DNA of 32,950 nucleotides from Dunaliella salina (Eukaryota > Chlorophyta > Chlorophyceae > Chlamydomonadales > Dunaliellaceae), in NCBI GenBank assembly GCA_002284615.2, contig MU069558.1, positions 439,501 through 472,450 of the forward strand, read 5' to 3'. The notes under the pieces are model-generated. The model ran no database searches. It worked only from the letters and a program-made list of their open reading frames with translations, and was not told the DNA's origin. Position numbers and translations under genes: made by a program. Of the stretch, positions 1-9,187 are shown piece after piece; within the stretch, counting starts at the first letter, position 1, and each line of letters begins with the position of its first letter.

Positions 1-26
1 TGTGTGTGTGTGTGTTTGTGTGTGTG
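1..26. repeat. (TG)n microsatellite at window start
   Basis: Alternating TG dinucleotides with one TTT interruption. They abut the RNase H remnant of a minus-strand family A element. A window that begins in a simple repeat suggests a contig end caused by the repeat. Confidence 0.95.
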
Positions 27-852
27 ACTTGCCACAAGATCTTCTAGAACACCTGCAAGTTCTGCTCTGTTGATGGTGCTAGTAGGCCCATGACCATTGG
101 TTTTATGTGCAGCTATAAGTATGGAGAGGATGGGGAAGTGTTCTTTCCTGGTTTGTAAATGCCTGAACCAGAGAGTGGTGGGGAGTCACCATTTAGGTGT
201 TTAATGACACTGCCATCTGTATACGTGATTCCTCTCCAGTCCTTGATTTTAGGTGTGAATATTTCCTTGTAGTTGGCAGGGTGGAAGGATACCCTTGCTT
301 GAGGGCACTTGTGTGCAGGTATGGATGTCAAGGGCGAGTGATTGGAATTTCTTTCTCCAAGTGTTTGATGCTTGGTGCTGATGGGTGCGCAGGAGCGTGG
401 CAGGATTTGGGAGATGCAAGGGTGGCCAATTAGCCCAAACATTTCGTCTGAGGAGTTGGAACCAATATTTGTTAGCTACATTGCGCTTCTCTGGCATTCG
501 GATTCCAGACAACAATTAGTTGCATGGAATAAGAAGGTAGGGTAGGGTTAGGAAGGGTTACCTACTCAGTGTTGTGGTGTTTGGAATTGGATATTTTTGG
601 CAGGAAATTTGGCAAGCACTTTTGCAAGATCTGAGTGATTTTTAGGCCAGCTCATATATTTGTTGCAGCTGAAGCCTCTCCAGTGGGGCAGGAGCATGGC
701 TATGGTTTTATGTTTTGAAAAGGGTGCACTGCATGGCGCAAGAGCCTAAACATGATTTGGTCATCATGAGGGGGATGGCAAAAAGAGAAGCCATTGAAGC
801 GCACAGAGAGGGCGTCTGTGTGTGCCCCAAGACCTGGTCACGGCAGCTTGCA
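27..852 (-). pseudogene. Family A LINE (A-out), middle domain end and RNase H start, minus strand
   Basis: This is the downstream half of a minus-strand family A retrotransposon; its upstream half lies at 5873-7037, on the other side of the A1 insertion. Reading leftward, it shows the LLPHWRGFSC-like start of the second half of the middle domain, the VVWNPNARE motif, and then RNase HI with YTDGS (first catalytic Asp) and RAEL (catalytic Glu). The reading frame is broken between about 430 and 600 by frameshifts, so no functional protein is possible. The RNase H runs into the (TG)n tract, so its second half and the endonuclease are outside the window. Family assignment rests on close similarity to 3512-4200 on the plus strand. 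Confidence 0.85.
845..852. repeat. Target-site duplication of A1, left copy
   Basis: AGCTTGCA stands here and again at 5865-5872, exactly flanking the plus-strand element A1. Bases on both outer sides belong to one interrupted minus-strand family A element, which supports a true insertion duplication. Eight bases is short but within the range seen for LINEs. Confidence 0.75.
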
Positions 853-942
853 CATACCACTGGGACTGTCTCATAGATATCAAAGCATGCTCCCAAAATG
901 AACAGGAAATGGACCAACCAAATGAGCACTGGGACTGCCCTG
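853..942 (+). pseudogene. PHD finger fragment of A1
   Basis: The plus strand encodes TYHWDC, then about 20 residues, then HWDCP. This is the second half of a C4HC3 PHD-type zinc finger: the His-x2-Cys pair, followed by the last Cys pair, which is cut by the B1 insertion. The missing CPAC continuation resumes at 2511. PHD fingers usually bind histone H3 tails or act as protein contacts; inside a retroelement the role is unknown. Confidence 0.75.
932..942. repeat. Target-site duplication of B1, left copy
   Basis: GGACTGCCCTG stands here and at 2511-2521, immediately outside the minus-strand element B1. The uninterrupted version of the same PHD segment can be read on the minus strand near 6800, which confirms that one copy is ancestral. 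Confidence 0.9.
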
Positions 943-1068
943 AAAGAAAGAAAGAAAAGAAAAGAAAAACTACGTAGGCAGAGAAACTCTCCCTACACCA
1001 ATTAAGGAAAAAGAGACACATTGGCTCAAAAAAGAGCCCCTCCACCACAAGGTATGAGAAAGAGAATG

Positions 1069-1590
1069 CTAATGTGGATCTGGAGGGTTACTAGAAGCAC
1101 CTGGTTCTAGAGCCTGGCTGTGGGAAGTTTTCTTGTTTTCAATAGCGCGGCGGATGGTGACTAGTTTGTGGGCGTATTGAGCAGAATGGGCATGAAGTTG
1201 TTGAGCAAGCTTCGTGGCACGCTGGTGATCCAAACCTAGATGTTTGAATTGCTTCAGGGTATGCTCGGTGTAAATAGTTCCACCTACACCCAGGAGAACA
1301 GGGTGAAATGTAACAGCTTTAGCGTTAATAAGTTTACAAATGTCTGCATGCTGCTGCTTTGCTGCGTTCAACTGATGCTCTGGCCTTGTGTCTTCACAGA
1401 ACTTGATTTCTATTAGGTGCACATGGCGTTCATTTGCACGAAGTTCATGGGGTTGCCTCATGCGACTAGTTCTGATGGTCCTCCGTGAGGAGCTGCGCAA
1501 AGCATGATGGGAATGGGTAGGAGAAACACCGTTTTAAGTATGATTGGCATTAAAAGGGGTGATCAAAACAGCATCTGGTCGACTGGAGTT
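1069..1590 (-). pseudogene. B1 restriction-like endonuclease (RLE) core
   Basis: This is the C-terminal nuclease of family B, expected to nick target DNA during retrotransposition. It reads RPDAVLI near 1566-1590, then RHVHLIEIKFCEDTRP, giving the PD...E-x-K arrangement of the PD-(D/E)xK fold, followed by a QQH motif and a conserved LLGVGGTIYTEHTL block. The stretch 1069-1500 is open for 143 codons and ends SNPPDPH. One in-frame TAA near 1525 separates it from the PD motif, so the copy is dead. The same domain occurs in families A and B and at 30009-30330. Assignment to RLE rests on these motifs and on the upstream zinc knuckle. Confidence 0.8.
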
Positions 1591-1665
1591 GAGTCTTTTC
1601 CTCCCTGGAAGGTTATGAGGGAAGAAGTAAGCAGGTAAAGTTCTGTTTGAGGCATGTGTAGGGAG

Positions 1666-1980
1666 TTAAAGGTTGTGTTGAGCAAGCTTTAAATCGCTCC
1701 CTATGTCTGTGTAGACCAGGCCTGCCCCTACAGGGCATTTGCTGAGGGCTTTTGTAATCATTCTGCCTGCAACGTTATGGCGTCCAGTTCTCATGTTGGA
1801 GATGATATGATTTTGGCAGCCTAAGAGCATGTGTAGTGCGCTGTCCAAATGATGGCAGCCTGGGAGGGGGCAAGATGGATCAGTCGACTTTTTGAAACGT
1901 ACTGCATGTTTTTGGTTGTAGAGGGTGCCTGTGCGGTACTGCAGGATGGTACGCTTCATGGGTACAGAGATGTTGGGCAT
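1666..1980 (-). pseudogene. B1 zinc knuckle preceding the RLE
   Basis: This 104-codon open stretch carries a Cys-rich knuckle, CPLPGCHHLDSALHMLLGC, followed by the motif GRHN. In R2-type RLE elements a CCHC knuckle and a conserved RHN-like motif stand directly before the PD...(D/E)xK nuclease, and this matches. It ends at a stop before the PD motif and is therefore separated from the nuclease in this copy. Confidence 0.75.
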
Positions 1981-2051
1981 ATTTCTGAAGGCATTGCTGA
2001 TTTTTTATCTACTTGCAGTAATAGGTTTTGATACAAAGAGTAGTAACCTGT

Positions 2052-2510
2052 TTAACCTGTTTTGGCATTGGCATATCCAAGCTTGTGCTTAGAATGCATG
2101 CGGGATTTGAGAGCATCTTGAAGATTGGGGAGGTAGGTGAGCTTGTGGGTGGGCGGTGCACCCGTAGATGTGCCTGCAGCATGTACTCTTTCTTCCTTGG
2201 CTAACCAGAAAATATTTGTAAATGGATTTCCACCAGGACCTGCACCAGGGATCTCGGTGTCTGCCACACAGTTCTGGGCTTGCTTTGCCTGATGCTTTGC
2301 AATGGCATCTGCACATTCATTTCCAGCGATGCCAGCATGGGACTTCACCTTGTAAATTCGAATTTTGGTATGGAAGTCTCTAATGAGCATTGAAATCATT
2401 TTAAGGACGTCTCCTTGGATATGCCTCAGATGTCTTTCAGGATAGAGAAGCTGTTTACGTACTTGATACTTGAAAGAGGTGAGGCCGTTTGATGCAATAT
2501 CTGCATATTC
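2052..2510 (-). pseudogene. B1 RNase HI, second half
   Basis: The minus strand reads through the RNase H segment containing YKVKSHAGIAGNECADAIAK, with the catalytic-loop His and the final Asp. The position equivalent to the third catalytic acid reads ASNGLTSF, whereas other copies have ASDSLTSF, so this copy carries an Asp-to-Asn change and would be inactive. A linker follows with FWLAKEERVHAAG. The upstream YTDGS and RAEL motifs were never inserted because of 5' truncation. Confidence 0.85.
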
Positions 2511-2521
2511 GGACTGCCCTG

Positions 2522-3435
2522 CATGTGCCTCTCTGTCAGACTCCCAAAAATGCGGAAAGGATGCACTTCTCTGAAGATTGCAAAATGATCTATGTGGAAT
2601 GGCAAACAAAATGGGAAACTGCTGATATGTTACAAATGCATCCAGACTTGGATGCTCATGTGCAAGCCTTTGACTTGGAGGAAATACCAGAACAAACAGA
2701 AGACTCCGTAGGCGACAAAACAGACCTGGAAAATCTTGTTAATCAAGGCTTTGAAGGCAACTCTCAGAGACTATCTGAACCTACATGGCTCTCAACTACC
2801 GGCTGCGCCATTCGCAAGAATGTCACCTTTGACTTCCAACCTACCAACCCCCAGACAGGTATCATGCCAACATGGCAATGTGATATTACCCTTAGAAGTG
2901 TTAATCTCATGAACCTCTTCAACCTGACACATCTGATGAAGTTGTCACTTCAACACAAATGGCGGAGGTAACCACCACTAAATGCGCCTGTATTTACAAT
3001 GCCAATGGCAAGTGCGCTGGCATGCTCACTGTAGACAGGCTCGTGGTCCTGCTCAAAGCCTATGAAGCAGCCAAAAGAGCAAGCATCCATGCCACAATTC
3101 AGCCGCCTGTCCAGGATTCAGCAACTGAAATTATGGAACGGCTCTCCCGTCAAAAGGCCCAACAAAGAGATCTTTCAGCCAAGAGCAAAAAATTCCACAC
3201 TTCCAACACGCTTATCACACCTCCTCACATCCGATTAGCCCTGCACATCCGATTAGCCCTGAAAAATTGGAAAATGGCCTCAACAGAAAGGTTTTCCAAC
3301 CCCCTTGGATTTGGCGAGACCTACAACACCCATCTCAGCACGCACAGCCGAGACCAAGTCTTTGGAGCGCACACAGACGCCCTCTCTGAGCGCTATACTG
3401 GTTTCTCATCCTGCCATCCCCTGGGGCCCACATGA
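2522..3435 (+). pseudogene. A1 post-PHD linker and first part of middle domain
   Basis: Two overlapping open stretches in different frames (to 2971 and 2959-3435) continue A1 after the B1 insertion. The first is an acidic linker after the PHD finger. The second starts with CACIYNANGKCAGML, a motif shared with family B (CIYN..GKCxGM), then a charged helix-like stretch, and ends with FGAHTDALSERYTGFSSCHP. The GFSxCHP motif marks the middle domain. The frameshift near 2960 and a stop near 3487 break the protein. No established function is known to me for this region. Confidence 0.7.
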
Positions 3436-3511
3436 TGATGAAACAATGTTTCAACTCCTGCGCTACACAGTGCACTCCTCCCTTTAAACCACAGATCCAA
3501 TTGCCACCTTC

Positions 3512-4792
3512 ATGCTCCTGCCCCACTGGAGAGGCTTCAGCTGTAATGCTTATATGAGCTGGCTTACCCAGTACCCACATCTTGCAAAAGTGCTTGCCAA
3601 ATTCCCTGCCAGGAACATCCAATTCCAGGCACCACAGCACTGGTTTGATACCATACCCAATTCCACCCCACCTTCCTTTCCTATGCAACTCATTGTTGTC
3701 TGGGATCCCAATGCCAGAGAAGCACTAAGTACCGCTAACAAAGATTGGTTTGAACTCCTCCAACAAGATGTTCCGGCTAACTGGCTATTCCTGGATCCTG
3801 CAAACCCAATGCCATTGCATGCCCACCAACACCTTGCATCAAACACTTGTAAACAGAAATTTCAATCACTTCCCCCTGACATTCATAGCTGCTCACACAA
3901 GTGCCCTCAGGCAAGGGCAGCCTTCATCCCTGACAACTTCAAAAAAAAAAGTTTACACCTAAAATCAAGGACTGGAAAGAAATCACCTATACCGACGGCA
4001 GTGTTACAATTCATAATTATGAAATACAAAGATGGCGACTCCCCACCACTTTCTGGCTCAGATGTTTACAAACCGGGAAGGGCCACAGCTCCACCCTCCC
4101 AACACTCGCAACTGCTCCTAAAACCCAAAGGCCATGGGCCCACCAATACCATCACCAGAGCAAAACTTGTGGGTATCCTTGTGGCACTCCAACACGAGCA
4201 AATTCAAATTGTCACTGATAGTGCATCCTGCCTCTCCCAAATTTCTAAGCAAACCCTGAATCTGATGCGCATGAGGTATCACCTACACGCAGAGCTCATT
4301 CATGCAATATCAACCATATTGGGACACTCCCCTCACCCTATCCATTTCTACAAAGTCAAAGCCCACTCTGGCATTGTTGGAAATGGGAGGGCTGATGCTT
4401 GCGCTCGCACCGCAGCCCTCTCAGACACCATAGACATTGCGTTTCCAGATGCCAGGGACCCATTCCACAATTTTTATTGGCTTTCACTGAAGACCTCTTC
4501 CTCACGAGATGATGGCATACACTGCTCCAACGCTTTCCCGACGCACTACCTCACTAACCTGAACGACAAACTTAAAGCACACATGCATAAAAGACACAAG
4601 GTTGGCTCTGCTGACATCCCTGGCTACCGCTACCAGAGATGGCAGAAACTTGATGATGCCATACCACCAACTAACATTGCAAGTACTGAATCTCGCAACC
4701 CAACCTCGAGGTTGAGAGCTCTCAACTTGCAAACAAGGAGATCAGCAATTCCTTCTGGAAAAATCCAAGGATTACCCTTAAACATCAAATGA
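3512..4792 (+). pseudogene. A1 middle domain (C-terminal half) and RNase HI
   Basis: An open stretch of 426 codons. Residues 1-110 contain LLPHWRGFSC, a QAPQHWF motif and LIVVWDPNAREAL, the second half of the middle domain. RNase H follows, but a homopolymer (A)n at 3942-3951 shifts the frame, so the YTDGS motif (near 3990) lies in another frame before the reading frame returns. In the restored frame, RAKL (Glu changed to Lys), VTDSASCLSQ and VKAHSGIVGNGRADA are visible. The loss of the catalytic Glu and the local frameshift indicate a dead enzyme. The family-specific insert DSPPLSGSDVYKPG lies in the first RNase H hairpin. Confidence 0.82.
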
Positions 4793-5695
4793 ATATAATG
4801 AAGTATCATACGGATACACTGTACAATCAGAGTCATGCCTTCAAATTCAACTCTTCCAGTAATGGAAGATGCCCACTATGTGATGATATGGACCACATTG
4901 ACCACATACTCCTCAGGTGTACAAACGCAAAAATGAGCGGGATGCACACCAACAGACACAATGCAGCCCTAAGTCTTTGTGCAAAAGCCCTCAGTAAAGG
5001 CCAATATGACTAATACCTTATTGGCATGAATGGCTTCATTAACGAGAGACTCCTGGATCAGGGTTTAAACACACTCAGGGAAACCACTAGTGGTTTATAA
5101 ATTTACAGGTCCCTAAAAACATATCAAGAGCTGTTCCAGACTGGGTTCCCCTAATGATACTTGCTCCCCTGCCCGGCACCAACCCCGCCCTGATGCCATC
5201 TTTGGGCACCCTCTTTCAGGCAGACAAACTCACCTTGATCCTTCCAAGATCCCTCCTCAAGACAGGGACGAACATCTTGTTGAACTAAAACTCTGTCCCG
5301 ACACGAGTCCCTTCATCACTCTTGAACGTGCAGTGACCCAACATTCTCACACCATAACCAGACTTAAAACCCGCAGCTCCAGAAATCCAAACAGGAATAA
5401 CAAAGTGACTTTACGCATCATCCTAATTGGTCTGGCCGGTACCATTTACAATGAGTTTACAATCACACCCCTTAAAAATCTGGGCCTGACTAAACAAAAA
5501 ACCAAATCACTAGCAGCCAAGCTTAGGGACCATGCCATCCAAAGATTAACCTCTATCAAAAACACCAGACACGCTTTTTGCTATCAGCGGGCTTCTGGGA
5601 GGGGGTCTGCTGGACGCGCGGCGGCGGAGGACGGGAGGAGGAGAGTCCGGGCGTCAAGAAGCATGGCGAGCAGCAGCCCTCCAGATCCCCACTAG
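4789..5695 (+). pseudogene. A1 zinc knuckle and RLE
   Basis: The zinc knuckle CPLCDDMDHIDHILLRC lies at about 4870-4920, followed by TNRHNAALSL. The nuclease PD motif (RPDAI) is near 5186-5200 and the E-x-K strand (VELKLC) near 5280-5295, in frames separated by indels. The last open part, 5333-5695, holds the conserved GTIYNEFTITPLKNLGL block and an Arg-rich end (GRAAAEDGRRRVRAS) finishing in SPPDPH. A foreign stretch of about 40 bp with a palindrome interrupts it near 5070-5110. Role and order match the B1 RLE. Confidence 0.78.
5081..5096. repeat. 16-bp perfect palindrome inside A1
   Basis: AAACCACTAGTGGTTT is a perfect palindrome within about 40 extra bases that A2 and A3 lack at the homologous place (near 10340 and 31220). 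It may be the remnant of an inserted and excised element or a local repair product. Confidence 0.6.
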
Positions 5696-5864
5696 ATCTG
5701 CTTCTGGCTCTCTCCTAGGCTACCTGTGTCTAGTGTAGGTTCTGAGGGCCTTCTGGTGAGGCCACTGCTTCCTTGCTAGCCTGCTAGCTTGTTAGTTAGT
5801 GGACCTTCCCTTAATGCACGCGGCCTCTGGCTTGCGTAGACTTTTCTTTTCTTTTCTTTTCTTT
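5696..5864 (+). other. Family A 3' UTR and pyrimidine tail (A1)
   Basis: Begins with TAGATCTGCTTCTGGCTCTC after the stop and ends CTTGCGTAGACTTTTC followed by CTTTT repeats. The block GCACGCGGCC about 30 bp before the tail recurs in A2, A3, several isolated tails and SINE3. Such a conserved 3' end is expected to be the recognition site of the element's RT. Confidence 0.8.
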
Positions 5865-5872
5865 AGCTTGCA
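5865..5872. repeat. Target-site duplication of A1, right copy
   Basis: AGCTTGCA, matching 845-852. It is followed directly by the minus-strand A-out sequence that continues the interrupted host element. Confidence 0.75.
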
Positions 5873-6487
5873 AGCAAATGCACTTAAGTAAGTGTTGAAG
5901 GCACCATCAAATCCAAGTGGGTCGGAAAACCTCTCTGCTGAGACCAGGCACCATTTGTTTTGGCTGAACGAATGTGAGGAGGTGTGATCAGCATGTTAGA
6001 GTTGTGGATTCTTTTTATGTACACAGACACTTTAGGAAAATGATTTGATTGAGCCTTTGGACGTAAAAGTAGACTCATAATTTCTGTTGCAGGATCCTGG
6101 ACAGGTGGCTGAACGGTGACATGGATGCCGGCCTTTTAGGCTGCTTAATAAGCTTCAAGCAGGATGCTGAGTCTGACTACAGTGGGCATAACAACGCACT
6201 TTCCATTGGCATTGCCAATACGTTTGTAGGTGGTTATTTCCAGCATTTGTGCCGGCATGGTAACCTATCAGACTTGTCACGCTTAACGGTTTCCTTCATG
6301 AGGTCAACATGTCTCACAATGATATCACATTGCCATGTTGGCATGATGTCTGTCTGGAAGTTAGCAGGTTGGAAGTCAAAGGCAACATTCTTGCACTACT
6401 GCCGCAGCCAGTAGTTGAGAGGCATGAGGAGTCGGACAGGCTCTGAGGATTGCCTTCAAAGCCTTGGTTGAACAGATTGTCCGGGTC

Positions 6488-6614
6488 CAAAGAAAAGAAA
6501 AACAAAAGAAAAACTACGTAGGCAGAGAAACTCTCCCTACATCAATTAAGGAAAAGGTGACACATTGGCTCAAAAAAAGAGCCGTGTGCCCCCTTCACCA
6601 CAATCCATCTCATT
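6488..6614 (-). mobile_element. Very short family B 3' end inserted in A-out
   Basis: The plus strand reads AAAGAAAAGAAAAAC, then CTACGTAGGCAGAGAAACTC and the purine-side copy of the family B 3' UTR, ending near CTTCACCACAA. It matches 945-1060 and the complement of 27200-27335. The flanking linker of family A is continuous on either side (compare 2690-2740). It is an extremely 5'-truncated insertion of about 125 bp. Confidence 0.75.
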
Positions 6615-6797
6615 GTTTGAGGGGACTTCTGTTTGTTACAGACTTTCTTCTTCAAAGGCTTGCACAGGGGCATGTAGATCTGGGTGCATTTATAACATAT
6701 CAGCAGCTTCCCATTTGGGGTGCCATTCCACATGTATCATTTTGCATTCTTCAGATAAGTTGAACCTTTCCGCCTTTTGGGAGGCTGACAGAAGAGC

Positions 6798-7000
6798 GCA
6801 TGCAGGGCAGTCCCAGTGTTCATGTGGTATGTTCTGTGCTCGGTCATTCTGAGTGCATGCTTTGACATCTATGAGACAGCCCCAGTGTATGTACGGTGGC
6901 AGGTATCACATGTGCCACTTGTACAAGTGGGCATATCGTCATAGCATTCAGATTCCTGTGTGTGTTCTTTGCTCATTGGACTCCAGCAGCAGAGCTGGCA
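6798..7000 (-). pseudogene. PHD finger of A-out
   Basis: The minus strand shows CQLC, about 25 residues, CDTCHRTY, then (after a 1-base deletion) WGCLIDVKACTQND, and finally HWDCPAC. This gives the C4HC3 order C-x2-C, C-x2-C, H-x2-C, C-x2-C of a PHD-type finger. The missing C in the TACCACTGG codons removes the His codon from the main frame and fuses the finger start to family B residues upstream. It is the most complete family A PHD finger in the window. Confidence 0.78.
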
Positions 7001-7039
7001 ACAGTCGTCTACTTTTAGTTCTTTGCAGTATGTACTTGG

Positions 7040-7990
7040 CATGTGAGCATGCATGGGGTTGAGAACAGAGTGGCTGGTGACACTCTTCAGCTTCCACTCT
7101 GTGGCTTCTGGTTTATAATTTGCTAGGCCTTGTAGCCAGTCTTTGTTATGCTTCTTAAGATGGACTCGAGCTGCAGTGTTGCAAACAGCAAAAATACAAA
7201 GGTCCCAAGTGTGCTGAGGTAGAGATGTCTCTTGGTTACGGCAGGATTGAGGGGCACTGTAACTAAAGTTATCGTGAGGTATGGTTCCAAGGTCGTAACA
7301 AAGATGGGGGTAGGCAGTGACAAGTTTGTAGTAGGGGTTGGTTATTGTGTTCTTACCCCAAGCCGGAAGGAACATAAATGTAGCAGTGGCCTCTGTGTTG
7401 AGAATAGCAGAGTAAATGGGATGTTGCAAAGCTTGGTTCATATTTCCTTCATCATTAATGGGGTGGGATGCTGAGAAACACGAGAATTTGGATGAGAAGG
7501 CATCATGCATGGCACCAAAAAGAGTGTTTTGAGAGTCCACACACCAAAAGTTCTGGTATTGCGGGATGTGATCTAATGAAGAGGCCATTTTTTCTTGGTT
7601 ACCAAAGCCCATTTTTGAAAGGCAGTATGAATGTGAGCTGGAAAAGCTCGTGAAAAAGAGTCTTTGATCTCCTTGCTAGAGTACTTTTCTTTCAAGCATT
7701 CATCTGCGGGAAAGAAGTTCTTTAAGCCCAGTGGCAAAGCTACCTAGAGCTGGTATTATTTCCTCGTGCATGCCAGCAAGTTTAGCCCCATGAAAAATCC
7801 CATAGAGGATTTGGAAGCGGTTAGGGATATCATACCGACACATTTGCCTTGCATGTTATAAATGCAATCCATGCGTGCCGTGTAGATTTCTGGGAGAGTG
7901 AGGGGGGATGGAGTAGGAGGGGAATGGCTGTGAGATCCTGTGTCAGATGATGCTGAATGAGGGCATTGCTGACCCGCGTCCTTCACAAGG
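7040..7990 (-). pseudogene. B-host middle domain
   Basis: The minus strand first carries CIYNMQGKCVGM (near 7840-7880), frameshifted, then from 7612 an open stretch with LFGAMHDAFSSKFSCFSASHP, QHPIYSAILNTEATATFMFLP, LVTAYPHLCYDLG and LCIFAVCNTAARVHL. The domain is about 210 residues and is conserved between families A and B. The pattern [F/S]xxxHPxxD...HAIYSA...ATFMFLPAW...NPYSKL resembles the end of Rossmann-type N6-adenine methyltransferases, where NPPF/Y is followed by a helix and a strand ending LPxW. Here NPPY is replaced by SHP or CHP, so catalysis is doubtful. This is inference only. Confidence 0.6.
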
Positions 7991-8294
7991 TCAACCTCTC
8001 GCAGCCAATATTTGCATGAGCCTATACTTCACTAGTAAACGTAGTAGGTTTTATGTCTGCTTGAGGATTAGTGAGGTTTGTATTGGATGTGATTTTACTG
8101 CGCAATTCTGTGTCATTTCTGCTGGCATATTTTTGTTGCATTAGGATTTTCAAGACCCTGTCTTCCAAGGTTTGAGAGGGTAGAATCTGCTGTGGGTATG
8201 GAAAGATTAGGATCTGTTGTGCTTGAAACTTGAGCAAACACTCTTAACATTTAGGCCATATTTCCTGTAAATCCTCTGATTCCCAGGAGGGCTT

Positions 8295-8760
8295 CTAAGT
8301 GCCCCTCCTGAATTCTTCTTTCATCAGGTGCTCTCTCTCAATTTTTTGAGCGTCATTAAGGCCTGCACAGGCGGGAGAAGCCCACGCGTCTGCTTTTTCA
8401 ATTTCTTGTCTCTGCTCATCTGAGTAGCAGCCAAGTTCCTTCATGCAATTCCAATCGTACGCCCGGTGGCACACATCACAAACATACATATCAGGAAATG
8501 GAGGCTCAAAGATTTCAGTTTCATAATTGTAACGGTAATTGCATACTTGGCAGCAGGCGCACTCAACAACAGTGCGAGCAGCAGGTGGGATAGTTTCAGG
8601 CAGAAGGTTACCTTCTTTTAATAGTGGCAAGGCCCATTGTTCAATGATCATAGGTGCGTACTGGCTGTGATATTGCACTCAGAGGTGGACGGGGGAGCTT
8701 GCTTGTTCTCTTTTGTTTATTGCGTAAATCCTCCAATCATCTATGTGAGTTACACCTAAA
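8295..8760 (-). pseudogene. B-host PHD finger and preceding domain
   Basis: From about 8760 leftward the minus strand reads LGVTHIDDWRIYAINKREQ, then (8678-8295, open for 127 codons) EQWALPLLKEGNLLPETIPP and the PHD finger CCQVCNY, YVCDVCHRAYDWNCMKELG and WASPAC. The His of the H-x2-C pair reads Asp (YDWNC) and the penultimate Cys reads Ser (ASPAC), so two zinc ligands are lost. The intact ligands can be seen in B2 (TYHWGCMKEL, WTCPAC). The preceding WALPLxKxxxLxPE block is conserved in B2 but is not a domain I recognise. Confidence 0.78.
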
Positions 8761-9160
8761 TCATGATGGAAATAGAATTGGTAGCATGGCTAGCTGTAGT
8801 TTCCTAAGCAAGCTTCCTATCTGAGTTTCTCCTATAGTTTCAGACGTGTTGGCCTTGAGAAAGCAAGCTTAGAGAGTGGATGGGGAGACGACCTCTTTGT
8901 CTCTGTGGAGCAGTCTTTTCCTCTTTTTTCTGGGTCTGTTTGTTGTGTATCTAGGCTATGTGGAGTATGAGTTTGTGTCTGAGGGATGAGACTATCATCT
9001 TCCTGAAGCTGGCGATTTGTGCTTGGGGAGTTAGGCTTTGTAGGGATATGGTGAGCAGTGCTCGGGCATGCATTTTAACTTTTATATCATTTTGGCTAGC
9101 CTGGCTGAATTGGGACATGGAAGAAGGGGTATTTTTCATTGCTGAGTACTAGTGTGTCCG
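8761..9160 (-). other. B-host linker between post-RT region and PHD domain
   Basis: On the minus strand a 62-codon open stretch (9139-8951) begins KNTPSSMSQFSQ and is followed by stops and by HPLSKLAFSRPTRL, a block that reappears at the start of copy B2 (22730-22770). It joins the post-RT part at 11102 once A2 is removed (PAEGPPSKRTH, then a stop). No domain is recognisable. Confidence 0.55.
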
Positions 9161-9173
9161 TTTGCTGGGTGGT
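9161..9173. repeat. Target-site duplication of A2, left copy
   Basis: TTTGCTGGGTGGT stands here and at 11089-11101, outside A2. The leading Ts may partly belong to the pyrimidine tail on the right side; at least GCTGGGTGGT is a clear duplication. Confidence 0.9.
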
Positions 9174-9187
9174 GTTCACACTGGGAG

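Larger units (their letters stand above)
943..2510 (-). mobile_element. Family B LINE copy B1 (5'-truncated, minus strand)
   Basis: B1 is 1568 bp, inserted in A1 and flanked by an 11-bp duplication. Its 3' pyrimidine tail (purines on the plus strand) lies at 943-966, preceded by a 3' end that is also found at 6488-6614 and 27238-27335. Reading leftward from 2510, it encodes the second half of RNase H, a linker, the zinc knuckle and the RLE. The 5' end is truncated within RNase H, the usual result of incomplete target-primed reverse transcription. Confidence 0.93.
853..5864 (+). mobile_element. Family A LINE copy A1 (5'-truncated, plus strand), carrying nested B1
   Basis: A1 is a 5'-truncated non-LTR retrotransposon that begins inside its PHD finger and ends in a (CTTTT)n tail. 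After removal of nested element B1 (943-2510) its order is PHD finger remnant, linker, CxYN..GKC motif region, middle domain, RNase H, zinc knuckle, RLE, 3' UTR and tail. The 8-bp duplication AGCTTGCA flanks it. It sits head to head inside the minus-strand copy A-out. Several frameshifts and stops make it inactive, although its longest open stretch (3512-4792) is 426 codons. Confidence 0.88.
5873..7037 (-). mobile_element. Family A LINE copy A-out, upstream half
   Basis: The minus-strand continuation of the copy at 27-852. From 7037 leftward it encodes a PHD finger, the acidic linker, the CxYN..GKC region and the start of the middle domain, ending at THLRSAKTNG and TYLSAF-like sequence where A1 was inserted. 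It begins abruptly next to the family B sequence at 7038, so it is a 5'-truncated insertion into the B-host element; the duplication on its other side is outside the window. Frameshifts are frequent. A short family B tail (6488-6614) interrupts it. Confidence 0.8.

Noticed and set aside
27..7037. Twin-priming inversion of a single family A element (minus part followed by plus part)
   Set aside because: The minus and plus parts overlap in content (both contain the middle domain and RNase H) and a target duplication flanks the plus copy, which indicates two separate insertions.
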